Positions 28,047 to 36,219 of a DNA stretch of 64,000 bases are shown one piece after another (position 1 is the stretch's first letter; the number at the start of each line of letters is the position of its first letter). A model generated the notes under the pieces. It did not search any database. It was given only the letters and a program-made list of their open reading frames with translations, and had not been told where the DNA came from. The DNA is taken from assembly GCF_034424645.1 (NCBI RefSeq), contig NZ_CP139969.1, forward strand, positions 3,348,001 to 3,412,000. Reading direction: 5' to 3'. A program made the translations under genes and the position numbers. This stretch comes from Bordetella avium. GTDB lineage: Bacteria > Pseudomonadota > Gammaproteobacteria > Burkholderiales > Burkholderiaceae_B.

Positions 28047-28685
28047 ATGACGCAATCCGCAATTGAATGCGTGAAGAGCACCGCCTTCACCTTGCTGGCG
28101 CTGGCGAGCATGGTTGCCGCACCGGCCCACGCCGCCGACGGGCTGATCACCATCACAGGTGAAATCACCACCCAAACCTGCAAGATCAATGGCAACACAC
28201 CGCCCTACAACCTGCTCGTCCCCCTGCCAAAAATCTCGACCTCGGCGCTGAAAAACACCGGCGACACCGCAGGCAGCACCGTTTTTCAACTCAAGCTGAG
28301 CGACTGTCCAGAGGCGCTGGCGAACCAATCCCTGTCCGCCTATTTCGAGGCCGGCCCCACCGTGGATTACGCAACGGGCAATCTGCTGGCCTACAAAACA
28401 AACGCCCTGCCCACCGAGGCGGCAAGCAGCCTCCCCAATACCGGCCTGGGCAGCAGCGATGTTTTCAGCGATATGGAGATTCAACTCGCCAATACAGATG
28501 GCAGCGCCATCAAAATAGGCTCACCCGCTGCCGAACAAAACAGCAAGGGCGTGACAGCAGCCAAAGTCAACAGCACCGCCAGCGCCACCCTCACCTATCT
28601 GGCCCGCTACATCAAAACCGGTACGGGCGCTATCGGCGCGGGCAAGGTGCAAACCTACGTTCAATACTCCATCGTCTATCCCTGA
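28047..28685 (+). CDS. Type 1-like fimbrial subunit fim4 (single repeat unit)
   Basis: 212 aa from ATG 28047, or 204 aa from GTG 28071. It is the most diverged of the four: cysteines in TQTCKING and SDCPEA, a longer loop with NSKGVTAAKV, and the same terminal YVQYSIVYP. Only one CAATCCG copy remains after ATGACG, so the gene reads ON but has little room for slippage. The downstream space to the next gene (28686-28920) carries a strong dyad. As with the others, assembly genes are not nearby. Confidence 0.85.
   Translation: MTQSAIECVKSTAFTLLALASMVAAPAHAADGLITITGEITTQTCKINGNTPPYNLLVPLPKISTSALKNTGDTAGSTVFQLKLSDCPEALANQSLSAYFEAGPTVDYATGNLLAYKTNALPTEAASSLPNTGLGSSDVFSDMEIQLANTDGSAIKIGSPAAEQNSKGVTAAKVNSTASATLTYLARYIKTGTGAIGAGKVQTYVQYSIVYP
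28053..28059 (+). repeat. Single CAATCCG unit at fim4
   Basis: One copy in the same position as the tracts of the paralogs (ATGACG, unit, CAATTGAATGC, GTG). It looks like an ancestral or collapsed form of the repeat and would be locked ON. Confidence 0.8.
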
Positions 28686-28720
28686 CAGCCACGGCCCGGC
28701 ACAGATTCAACTGTCCATCT

Positions 28721-28751
28721 GGTGGACGCATCATTGATCAATTCGTCCACC
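28721..28751. promoter_or_regulatory. 31-bp dyad upstream of the catabolic operon
   Basis: GGTGGACG (28721-28728) and CGTCCACC (28744-28751) are perfect 8-bp arms. The 15-nt spacer contains the palindrome ATTGATCAAT. Position, about 170 bp before the first catabolic gene, and symmetry suit a regulator operator, for example of the GntR or TetR kind. No T-run follows, so a terminator is less likely. Confidence 0.5.
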
Positions 28752-28920
28752 TGTAGCAATTCTGAGTAAGATATTTCTACAAATTCCAGGTCGGCGCTTA
28801 TGCCTGCCTGGGCACAAAGATCTTCTGGCTATCGCACAGAACGCAGCAAGGATGAGACAACGGTGCCGCCGTGCCCACGCCCTGGATGCGACTTGCGAAG
28901 CCATGGCTTAGCGAGTTTTC

Positions 28921-29853
28921 ATGGGCTTTCCCATCCAGAATCTGGCCATCATCGGCGCGGGCGCAATGGGCAGCGGCATTGCCGCGCTGTTCGCCTCTCG
29001 AGGCCTGCCGGTCGTACTGATCGACCCCGTGGACGGTGCATTAGCACGCGCCGCCGCGATCATCGAACGCCAACTTGGGGTTTATGCGCCCAATGACGTC
29101 GCCGCCTGCCTGGCGCGCATCCGTATGGAACCCGGTCTACAGGCGGCCGCCGACTGCGATCTGGTGATCGAAGCCGTTCCGGAAAAACTGGATCTCAAAC
29201 GCCAGCTCTTCGCCCAGCTCGACGCGCTGTGCAAGCCCGCCACCGTCTTCGCCACCAACACCTCGGGCTTGTCGATCAACGCCATCGCCCAGGCCGTCAG
29301 CCGCCGCGACCGTTTTGTCGGCATGCACTTCTTTACCCCGGCCGATGTCATCCCGCTGGTGGAAGTCGTGCGCGGCGACGAGACCTCGGATGCCACCGCC
29401 GATCTGGCCATGGCCGTACTGCGCGCCGGCGGCAAACGCCCGGTGCGCGTGAATCGCGACATCCCCGGCTTCATCGCCAACCGCATCCAGCACGCCTTGG
29501 CCCGAGAGGCCATGTCATTGCTGGAGAAAGGCGTGGCCAGCGCCGAAGACATCGATGAGGTCGTCAAGTGGAGTCTGGGCATCCGCCTGGCCTTGACTGG
29601 GCCGCTGGAACAGCGCGACATGAACGGCCTGGATGTGCACCTGGCCATCGTCGATTACCTCTACGCCGACCTCGAAAACCGCGTCACGCCTTCCGATCTG
29701 CTCAAGCGCAAAGTCGAGGCCGGCGAACTCGGCGCCAAGACCGGCCAGGGTTTCTATGACTGGCCGGCCGAACGCCGCGAGCGTGTGCTGCGTGAAAAAA
29801 GTGCGGCGCTGGCCGCGCTGGTGCAGTGGCTGAACACGCAAAAACTCGACTGA
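28921..29853 (+). CDS. 3-hydroxyacyl-CoA dehydrogenase (3-hydroxybutyryl-CoA type)
   Basis: 310 aa NAD-dependent enzyme. The Rossmann motif is LAIIGAGAMGSGIAALFASR, the catalytic His is in GMHFFTPADVIPLVEVVRG, and the C-terminal domain has VNRDIPGFIANRIQHALARE. The family oxidises L-3-hydroxyacyl-CoA to 3-oxoacyl-CoA or handles related hydroxy acids. It is the first gene of a rightward cluster with a short-chain fatty acid transporter and a 3-oxoacid CoA-transferase, so 3-hydroxybutyryl-CoA or a similar diacid-derived CoA is a plausible substrate. Confidence 0.88.
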   Translation: MGFPIQNLAIIGAGAMGSGIAALFASRGLPVVLIDPVDGALARAAAIIERQLGVYAPNDVAACLARIRMEPGLQAAADCDLVIEAVPEKLDLKRQLFAQLDALCKPATVFATNTSGLSINAIAQAVSRRDRFVGMHFFTPADVIPLVEVVRGDETSDATADLAMAVLRAGGKRPVRVNRDIPGFIANRIQHALAREAMSLLEKGVASAEDIDEVVKWSLGIRLALTGPLEQRDMNGLDVHLAIVDYLYADLENRVTPSDLLKRKVEAGELGAKTGQGFYDWPAERRERVLREKSAALAALVQWLNTQKLD

Positions 29854-29922
29854 TTCCCCCCGCGCGTCTGCGCACAAAACATAAACACAGCACAAGCCTT
29901 ATTAGAGTCTGTAGGAGGCATC

Positions 29923-31263
29923 ATGAATAAACTCACTTCTTTTTTCACGGAGTTGATGCGCAAGTATCTGCCCGATCCTTTTGTCTTTGCCATCGCCCTG
30001 ACCCTGCTGACGGTAGTGTTGGCCTTTGCCGTCGAAGGCCAAGGCCTGCCGCAAATCACCCGTGAATGGGGATCTGGCTTCTGGAGCCTGCTGGCCTTCA
30101 CCACCCAGATGGCCGTCATCCTGGCCATGGGCTATGTGCTGGCCACCGCCCCCCTGACCGACCGTCTGCTTGACCGCATCGTGACCCATGTGCACAACCC
30201 GCGCACAGCCATCATCGTGGCCACGCTGGTCGGCGGCATCGGCAGCTATCTGAACTGGGGCTTCGGCCTGGTGATCGGCGGCATCGTCGCCAAGAAACTG
30301 GCGCTCAAGGTCAAAGGGGTCCATTACCCGCTGATCATTGCCGCCGCCTATAGCGGCTTTACCCTCTATGGTCTGGGCCTGTCGGCCAGCATCCCCGTCC
30401 TGGTCGCGACGCCAGGACACCCGCTGGCCAAAGACATGGGCGTCATTCCGCTATCGGAGACCATTTTCTCCGTGCCCATGCTGCTGACCAGCCTGGTCAT
30501 CATCATCACCTTGCCGCTGCTCAACGCCTGGCTGCACCCCAAGGCGGGCGACAAAATCGTCGAAGTCGATCCCAATATCGACAAGGCCACCGAAACGGCA
30601 CAGCCGGGCCACAGCATCGCTGGCGAGAACACGCTGGCCAACCGCCTGAACAACAGCCGCATCCTGAGCCTGCTTATCGGCCTGCTGGGCATCGCCTATG
30701 TGGTGTTCTACTTCGCTGACGGCAAGTCGCTGGACCTGAACCTCATCAACTTCATCATTCTCTTCCTGGGCATCATCCTGCTGGGCACGCCCGCAGCCTA
30801 TGTCGCCAAGTTGAACGAGGGTATCAAAACCATCTCCGGCATCATCCTGCAATATCCCTTTTATGCCGGCATCATGGCCATCATGGCCGGCTCCGGCCTG
30901 GTCAACACGATCTCCAAGATCTTCGTGGATGTGGCCACGCCGGCCAGCCTGCCGTTCTGGGGCTTGATCAGTTCCTTCGTCATTAATTTCTTTGCGCCTT
31001 CGGCTGGCGGCCACTGGGTCATCCAGGGCCCCTTCATGATCGACGCCGCCAAAGAAATCGGCAGCGCGCTTAACCAGACCACCATGTCGGTCATGCTGGG
31101 CAACGCCTGGAACGATCTGGTGCAGCCCTTCTGGATTCTGCCGGCGCTGGCCCTGTCCAAACTGAAGTTGCGTGACGTGATGGGCTATACCGTCATCATG
31201 ATGCTCTGGGTAGGCGTGATTCACATCGCCGCCGTCCTGGCCTGGGGCTACCTGACTCACTGA
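29923..31263 (+). CDS. atoE: Short-chain fatty acid transporter AtoE family
   Basis: 446 aa integral membrane protein, about 12 segments, starting MNKLTSFFTELMRKYLPDPF. The family's conserved FFAPSAGGHWVIQGPFMIDAA and MSVMLGNAWNDLVQPFWILP are present. It is linked to uptake of acetoacetate, butyrate or related short acids. ATG 29923 is preceded by GTAGGAGGC, a strong RBS. The SDR gene follows after 15 bp. Confidence 0.9.
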   Translation: MNKLTSFFTELMRKYLPDPFVFAIALTLLTVVLAFAVEGQGLPQITREWGSGFWSLLAFTTQMAVILAMGYVLATAPLTDRLLDRIVTHVHNPRTAIIVATLVGGIGSYLNWGFGLVIGGIVAKKLALKVKGVHYPLIIAAAYSGFTLYGLGLSASIPVLVATPGHPLAKDMGVIPLSETIFSVPMLLTSLVIIITLPLLNAWLHPKAGDKIVEVDPNIDKATETAQPGHSIAGENTLANRLNNSRILSLLIGLLGIAYVVFYFADGKSLDLNLINFIILFLGIILLGTPAAYVAKLNEGIKTISGIILQYPFYAGIMAIMAGSGLVNTISKIFVDVATPASLPFWGLISSFVINFFAPSAGGHWVIQGPFMIDAAKEIGSALNQTTMSVMLGNAWNDLVQPFWILPALALSKLKLRDVMGYTVIMMLWVGVIHIAAVLAWGYLTH

Positions 31264-31278
31264 TTCTGGAGATCCCGC

Positions 31279-32004
31279 ATGAAACCGACCGCCTACCTGG
31301 TTACGGGCGCAAGCAACGGCATCGGCGCAGCCATTGCCCATGCGCTGCTCAATGCCGGCCATACTGTCGTAAACATCGATTACCGTCTGCCCGAAGCCGC
31401 GCCGGCCGGCCTGGTGTCTTTTCCGGCGGACCTCACCGATGCCGAGCAGACCGAAGCGGTGGCCCGCCAGATCACTGAGCAATACGCCATTGTGGGTCTG
31501 GTCAACAATGCGGGCGCCACGCGCCCCGGCAGCGCCGATACGGCCACCTTGGCCGACCTCGATTATGTCGTTTCCCTGCACCTGCGCACGGCGCTCATCC
31601 TGACCCAGGCGGTGCTGCCAGCCATGCGGGCCGCCGGCTTCGGCCGCATCGTCAACATGTCCTCGCGCGCCGCGCTGGGCAAGCCCGAGCGCGTGGTCTA
31701 CTCGGCCACCAAGGCCGGCCTGATCGGCATGACACGCACCCTGGCCATGGAGCTAGGCGGAGACGGCATCACCGTCAACGCCATCGGCCCCGGCCCCATC
31801 GCGACGGATCTCTTCATGCAGAGCAACCCCGCCGGAGCGCCGCAAACACAACGCATCATCGACAGCATCGTGGTCAAGCGACTGGGCACGCCGGAGGACG
31901 TCGCGCGTGCCGCGATGTTCTTCCTGTCCCCGGACAATGGCTTCGTAACCGGCCAGGTGCTGTACGTGTGCGGCGGCACCACATTAGGCGTAGCGCCTGT
32001 CTGA
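31279..32004 (+). CDS. SDR-family oxidoreductase
   Basis: 241 aa classical short-chain dehydrogenase. Cofactor motif TGASNGIGAA (residues 9-18), NNAG (74-77), catalytic Ser in MSSRAALG and YSATK. The substrate is not identifiable. Its place between the AtoE-like transporter and pcaIJ suggests oxidation of a hydroxy intermediate of the pathway, perhaps a cyclic diol or a hydroxy acid. RBS TGGAGAT before ATG 31279. Confidence 0.88.
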   Translation: MKPTAYLVTGASNGIGAAIAHALLNAGHTVVNIDYRLPEAAPAGLVSFPADLTDAEQTEAVARQITEQYAIVGLVNNAGATRPGSADTATLADLDYVVSLHLRTALILTQAVLPAMRAAGFGRIVNMSSRAALGKPERVVYSATKAGLIGMTRTLAMELGGDGITVNAIGPGPIATDLFMQSNPAGAPQTQRIIDSIVVKRLGTPEDVARAAMFFLSPDNGFVTGQVLYVCGGTTLGVAPV

Positions 32005-32141
32005 AGACGGCGGGGCCCGGGCCACAAGCCCGGCCTCACCGCACGTTTGACCAAGCGCAGTCGCTCGATGCAAGGCTGTTCTCCCGCGCTTAAACCTAAG
32101 CACGCCGCTCTCCCACGCCATCACTATTACAGACCTCTCCT

Positions 32142-32825
32142 ATGATTTCTAAGCTCGTTCCAAGTGCGGCAGCCGCCCTGGCGGATGTGCCCGATGGCGC
32201 CACCATCATGATCGGCGGCTTCGGCACCGCCGGCCAACCCATGGAGCTGATCGATGCCCTGCTCGATCAAGGCGCCAAGGATCTGGTCATCATCAACAAC
32301 AATGCCGGCAACGGCGAGACGGGCCTGGCCGCGCTGTTGGGCGCCGGCCGGGTGCGCAAGATCGTCTGCTCCTTCCCCCGCCAGGTGGACTCGCAGATCT
32401 TCGACGGCCTGTATCGCAGCGGCAAGATCGAGCTCGAACTGGTGCCCCAGGGCAACCTGGCCGAACGCATCCGCGCCGCCGGCGCAGGCATCGGCGCGTT
32501 CTACACGCCCACGGGCTACGGCACCCCCCTGGCCGACGGCAAAGAAACGCGCGAGATCAATGGCCGCCAGTACGTGTTGGAGTACCCGCTGACCGCCGAC
32601 TACGCCCTGATCAAGGCCGAGCGCGCCGACCGCTGGGGCAATCTGGTCTATCGCAAGACCGCACGCAACTTCGGCCCCATCATGGCCAGCGCGGCGCGCG
32701 TGGCCGTGGCCCAGGTGCGTGAAATCGTCGAACTGGGGGACATCGATCCCGAGACCGTCGTCACCCCGGGCATCTTCGTCAAACGCGTCGTACAGATCGA
32801 CGCCGCCCACGGCGCCAAGGAGTAA
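32142..32825 (+). CDS. pcaI: 3-oxoadipate CoA-transferase subunit A
   Basis: 227 aa. The CoA-binding signature TIMIGGFGTAGQPMELIDAL and the PTGYGTPLADGKETREI and NFGPIMASAARVAV segments match PcaI closely, more so than acetoacetate transferases. It forms the heterodimer with the next gene 2 bp downstream and activates 3-oxoadipate with succinyl-CoA in the cytosol. Confidence 0.88.
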   Translation: MISKLVPSAAAALADVPDGATIMIGGFGTAGQPMELIDALLDQGAKDLVIINNNAGNGETGLAALLGAGRVRKIVCSFPRQVDSQIFDGLYRSGKIELELVPQGNLAERIRAAGAGIGAFYTPTGYGTPLADGKETREINGRQYVLEYPLTADYALIKAERADRWGNLVYRKTARNFGPIMASAARVAVAQVREIVELGDIDPETVVTPGIFVKRVVQIDAAHGAKE

Positions 32826-32827
32826 GC

Positions 32828-33472
32828 ATGAGCGAAAAACTGAGCCGTGACGCCATCGCCGCCCGCGTCGCGCAAGACATCCCCGAAGGCGCCTACGTCA
32901 ACCTGGGTATCGGCCTGCCTACCCTGGTCGCCAACCACCTGCCGGCCGACCGCGAAGTCATTCTGCACACCGAGAACGGCATGCTGGGCATGGGCCCCGC
33001 GCCGGCCAAAGGCCAGGAAGACTACGACCTGATCAATGCCGGCAAACAGCCCGTCACCGAATTGCCAGGCTGCGCTTATTTCCATCACGCCGACTCTTTC
33101 GGCATGATGCGCGGCGGCCATCTGGATATCTGCGTGCTGGGCGCCTTCCAAGTGTCACAGCAAGGCGATCTGGCCAACTGGCATACCGGCGCGCCCGACG
33201 CCATCCCGGCCGTCGGCGGCGCGATGGATCTGGCGATCGGCGCCAAACAGGTTTTTGTCATGATGGAACTGCTCACCCGCGACGGCCAGAGCAAGCTGGT
33301 CAAGGCCTGCAGCTACCCGCTGACCGGCGTGGGCTGCGTCTCGCGCGTTTATACCGATTTGGCCGTCTTCGACATCAATAAAGACGGCATCACCGTAACG
33401 GATTTGTTCGGCGGCATGACGCCCGAACGCCTGCTCGAACTCACCGGCCTGCCGCTGAAGTTCGCCCACTGA
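32828..33472 (+). CDS. pcaJ: 3-oxoadipate CoA-transferase subunit B
   Basis: 214 aa partner of PcaI. The catalytic Glu sits in HTENGMLGMGPAP (about residue 55), and LPGCAYFHHADSFGMMRGGH is typical of the beta subunit. ATG 32828 follows the pcaI stop after 2 bp with the RBS AAGGAG overlapping its end. There is no thiolase gene next to it, so the final beta-ketoadipyl-CoA thiolase must be elsewhere. Confidence 0.88.
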   Translation: MSEKLSRDAIAARVAQDIPEGAYVNLGIGLPTLVANHLPADREVILHTENGMLGMGPAPAKGQEDYDLINAGKQPVTELPGCAYFHHADSFGMMRGGHLDICVLGAFQVSQQGDLANWHTGAPDAIPAVGGAMDLAIGAKQVFVMMELLTRDGQSKLVKACSYPLTGVGCVSRVYTDLAVFDINKDGITVTDLFGGMTPERLLELTGLPLKFAH

Positions 33473-33545
33473 TTCTGGCGGGCCTGCCCTGGCCCTGCCC
33501 ATCGATGCCGGGCGGCCAGCCGCCGCCCATTCAAGGAGAAAGAGC

Positions 33546-33821
33546 ATGCTGTACATGGTCGAAATGCAAGTGAATCTGCCGGTTGACATGCCTGCGGACA
33601 AGGCCGACAAACTCAAGGCCGACGAAAAAGCCCTGGCCCAGAAGCTGCAACACGAAGGCAAATGGCAAAGCCTGTGGCGCGTGGTGGGCCGCTATGCCAA
33701 CGTCAGTATTTTCAACGTTGACAACCACGACGAGCTGCACCAGTTGCTCTCTTCGCTGCCGCTGTTCCCCTATATGGATATCCGCGTCACCGCGCTGGCG
33801 CGCCATCCTTCGGCCATCTGA
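33546..33821 (+). CDS. catC: Muconolactone delta-isomerase
   Basis: 91 aa, the normal CatC length: MLYMVEMQVNLPVDM, GKWQSLWRVVGRYANVS, and SLPLFPYMDIRVTALARHP. It converts muconolactone to 3-oxoadipate enol-lactone as a decamer. RBS AAGGAGAAAG before ATG 33546. It lies in front of a YciI protein and pcaD, giving the lower catechol branch without catA and catB in the window. Confidence 0.92.
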   Translation: MLYMVEMQVNLPVDMPADKADKLKADEKALAQKLQHEGKWQSLWRVVGRYANVSIFNVDNHDELHQLLSSLPLFPYMDIRVTALARHPSAI

Positions 33822-33835
33822 TCCCGGAGCCGCTC

Positions 33836-34132
33836 ATGCCTTACATCATCGAAACCTTCGACAAACCCGGCAGCCTGGCCCTGCGCCAGGCGACCCGCAA
33901 CGAACACTTGGCCTTTCTGGATGCCAACAAGCATCTGCTGCTGGCCTGCGGCGCAAAGCTGCACGATGACGGCACGGACATGGGCGGCGGCCTGTACGTG
34001 GTCGATGTCGATACCCGCGAAGAGGCCGAGCGGCTCATCCAGGCCGATCCCTTCTACCAGGCCCAATTGTTCGAGCGTGTGTCGATCATGCGCTGGCGCA
34101 AAGCCTATGTAGATGGCAAGAGCTATCTTTGA
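33836..34132 (+). CDS. YciI-like protein
   Basis: 98 aa, ferredoxin-like fold of the YciI family (MPYIIETFDKPGSLALRQ; HLAFLDANKHLLLACGAKL; DPFYQAQLFERVSIMRW). The family contains small dimeric enzymes or accessory proteins related to muconolactone isomerase and dehydrochlorinases. Its place between catC and pcaD suggests a helper or second isomerase for lactone intermediates, which is inference. Confidence 0.82.
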   Translation: MPYIIETFDKPGSLALRQATRNEHLAFLDANKHLLLACGAKLHDDGTDMGGGLYVVDVDTREEAERLIQADPFYQAQLFERVSIMRWRKAYVDGKSYL

Positions 34133-34172
34133 TGTTGTGAACGGCGCTTCGCGCCAGTATTCAGGAATTTCC

Positions 34173-34952
34173 ATGCCCTACGCCGATCTCAGCCAGGTTC
34201 GCCTGTACTACGTCGTCGACGGTCCTGCCGACGCCCCCGCCCTGGTCTTGTCCAACTCCCTGGGCACCAATGCCGACATGTGGGCGCGCCAGGTTCCGGC
34301 CCTCGCCCACCACTTCCGCGTTGTGCGCTACGACACCCGCGGTCACGGCCGCTCGTCCGTGCCGGATGGCGAATACTGCTTCGAACAGCTCGCTGGCGAT
34401 GTGGTCGAACTGCTGGATCATCTGGGCGTGGCCCGCGCCCACTTTTGCGGTCTGTCCATGGGCGGTCCCACCGGCCTGACCCTGGCGCTGAACCACCCTG
34501 AACGTATTGACCGCCTGGTCCTGTGCAACACCGCCGCCCGCATCGGCAGCGCCCAAGGCTGGAGCGATCGCATCGCCGCCGTAGAGAAGCAGACCCTCGC
34601 AGCCATGGCCCCTGCCGTGGTTGAGCGCTGGCTGACCGAGGGCTATCGCCAACGCGAACCCGGGCTGGCCCAGCTGCTGGTGGACATGCTGCGCCGCACG
34701 CCCGACGCCGGTTACCAGGCCAATTGCGCCGCCCTGCGCGACGCTGACCTGCGCCCGCGCCTGGCCGAGATCCACACCCGCACTCTGGTCATCGCCAGCA
34801 CCCACGACCTGGCCGCCACACCGGCCGATGGCCAGTACCTTGCGGCACATATTCCCGGCGCCCGCTATGTCGAACTGGATACCTCCCATATCTCCAACTG
34901 GGAGGACCCCGACAGCTTCACGCGCCATGTTCTGGCCTTCCTGACGGAGTAA
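34173..34952 (+). CDS. pcaD: 3-oxoadipate enol-lactonase
   Basis: 259 aa alpha/beta hydrolase. ATG 34173 (MPYADLSQVRLYYVVDGPAD) is preceded by AGGAA. The earlier in-frame start at 34113 would overlap the YciI gene. Nucleophile elbow CGLSMGGPTG (Ser about 92), acid in IASTHDLAATP, catalytic His in LDTSHISNWEDP. It opens enol-lactone to 3-oxoadipate, the step before PcaIJ. Confidence 0.88.
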   Translation: MPYADLSQVRLYYVVDGPADAPALVLSNSLGTNADMWARQVPALAHHFRVVRYDTRGHGRSSVPDGEYCFEQLAGDVVELLDHLGVARAHFCGLSMGGPTGLTLALNHPERIDRLVLCNTAARIGSAQGWSDRIAAVEKQTLAAMAPAVVERWLTEGYRQREPGLAQLLVDMLRRTPDAGYQANCAALRDADLRPRLAEIHTRTLVIASTHDLAATPADGQYLAAHIPGARYVELDTSHISNWEDPDSFTRHVLAFLTE

Positions 34953-34955
34953 GCC

Positions 34956-35996
34956 ATGCAACGCTGGAAACAACGCCCACCAGGATCGAACTGGGGCGAC
35001 TATGGTCCGGACGATCAACTCGGCCGCCTGAACCTCATTACAGAAGAACAGGTGCTCAAAGGCGCCCGTGAAATCCGGGCCGGCAAAACCTTCTGCCTTT
35101 CGCTGCCGCTGGATTTACCCGGCGGCAATGTGCTCAACCCCCGCCGCCACCCGCCGCAACTGAGCCCGACACGCCTGAACGACACGCCCTATGTCAACTT
35201 CCCGCTACGGGCCCTCAATCCCGATGCCGTCGATGTATTGAGCGATGATCAGGTATTGCTATCCATGCAGTACTCCACGCAATGGGACTCGCTAGCCCAT
35301 GTCGGCGCGCTCTTTGACGCCGATGGCGACGGGCAGGATGAACTGGTTTACTACAACGGCTTTCGCGCGGGCGTAGACATCATCGGGCCAGCCGACGCTG
35401 ACCATACCGGTTGCGGCTGCAACAGTGGCGGCCCATCGGCCGCGCTTAAGATCGGCGTGGAGCATCTCGCCGAGAAAGGCATGCAAGGCCGCGCCGTGCT
35501 GGTGGATCTAGCGCGGGAATTCGGTACCGGCCGCAGCCTTATCGGCGCCGCCGAATTACAACAGGCCATGCAGGCGCAGGACGTCGTGGTCGAACCTGGC
35601 GATATGCTGGTGCTGCGCACGGGCTATGCCGAAGCCGTCGTCAAGATGCAGGGCAAGCCCGATGCAGAGGTGCTGCACCAATACGGCGCTGCGCTGGACG
35701 GAAGCGACGCCGCCCTCCTGTCCTGGATCAGCGACAGCGGCATCGCGGCCATCTGCGCCGATAACTACGCGGTCGAAGCCTATCCGGCGCGCGACCGCCA
35801 GGGCCGCCGCGCCATGCTGCCGCTGCACCATCATTGTCTGTTCAAACTGGGCCTGCCGCTGGCCGAACTCTGGTATCTGAAAGACCTGGCGCAATGGCTG
35901 CAAGCCCATGGCCGCAACCGCTTCATGCTGACCGCCCCGCCCTTGCGTCTGCCGCACGCCATCGGCTCGCCGGTCACGCCGATCGCCACGGTGTAG
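34956..35996 (+). CDS. Cyclase-family metal-dependent hydrolase
   Basis: 346 aa of the large cyclase/kynurenine formamidase-like family: SNWGDYGPDDQLGRLNLIT near the start, the metal region MQYSTQWDSLAHVGALFD, and PLHHHCLFKLGLPLAELWYL near the end. Its start is 3 bp after pcaD, so it is in the same operon. Members open or close lactone, lactam or amide rings. In this context a lactone or cyclic intermediate is likely, and it might stand in for a missing cycloisomerase or lactonase step. Confidence 0.8.
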   Translation: MQRWKQRPPGSNWGDYGPDDQLGRLNLITEEQVLKGAREIRAGKTFCLSLPLDLPGGNVLNPRRHPPQLSPTRLNDTPYVNFPLRALNPDAVDVLSDDQVLLSMQYSTQWDSLAHVGALFDADGDGQDELVYYNGFRAGVDIIGPADADHTGCGCNSGGPSAALKIGVEHLAEKGMQGRAVLVDLAREFGTGRSLIGAAELQQAMQAQDVVVEPGDMLVLRTGYAEAVVKMQGKPDAEVLHQYGAALDGSDAALLSWISDSGIAAICADNYAVEAYPARDRQGRRAMLPLHHHCLFKLGLPLAELWYLKDLAQWLQAHGRNRFMLTAPPLRLPHAIGSPVTPIATV

Positions 35997-36219
35997 CGGT
36001 GGCAAGCGGGCCCGCCGGCCAGCAAGGCTCGGCGGGCCGCCTGCGGCAAGCCTCCGTCTCCCGAGTTGGGCGTCTTGTTGCGGCGCCTCGGTCTGGGCCA
36101 TTTTTCAGCGCAGAGCTGATGTGGGAAAATGGCGATGGTCCCGAACCCGCCACATCGGACCCGGCGCGGCGACAAGCCACTCCACCGTGTCCGAGGGGCA
36201 ATAACCGCAGGATACGACC

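Noticed and set aside
28800-29096. 98-codon frame before and into the hydroxyacyl-CoA dehydrogenase gene
   Set aside because: It overlaps the clear start of that gene in another frame and resembles no protein I know.
32020-32040. GC-rich hairpin after the SDR gene as a terminator
   Set aside because: A CCGGGC/GCCCGG stem is present but no T-run follows, and pcaI continues in the same direction.
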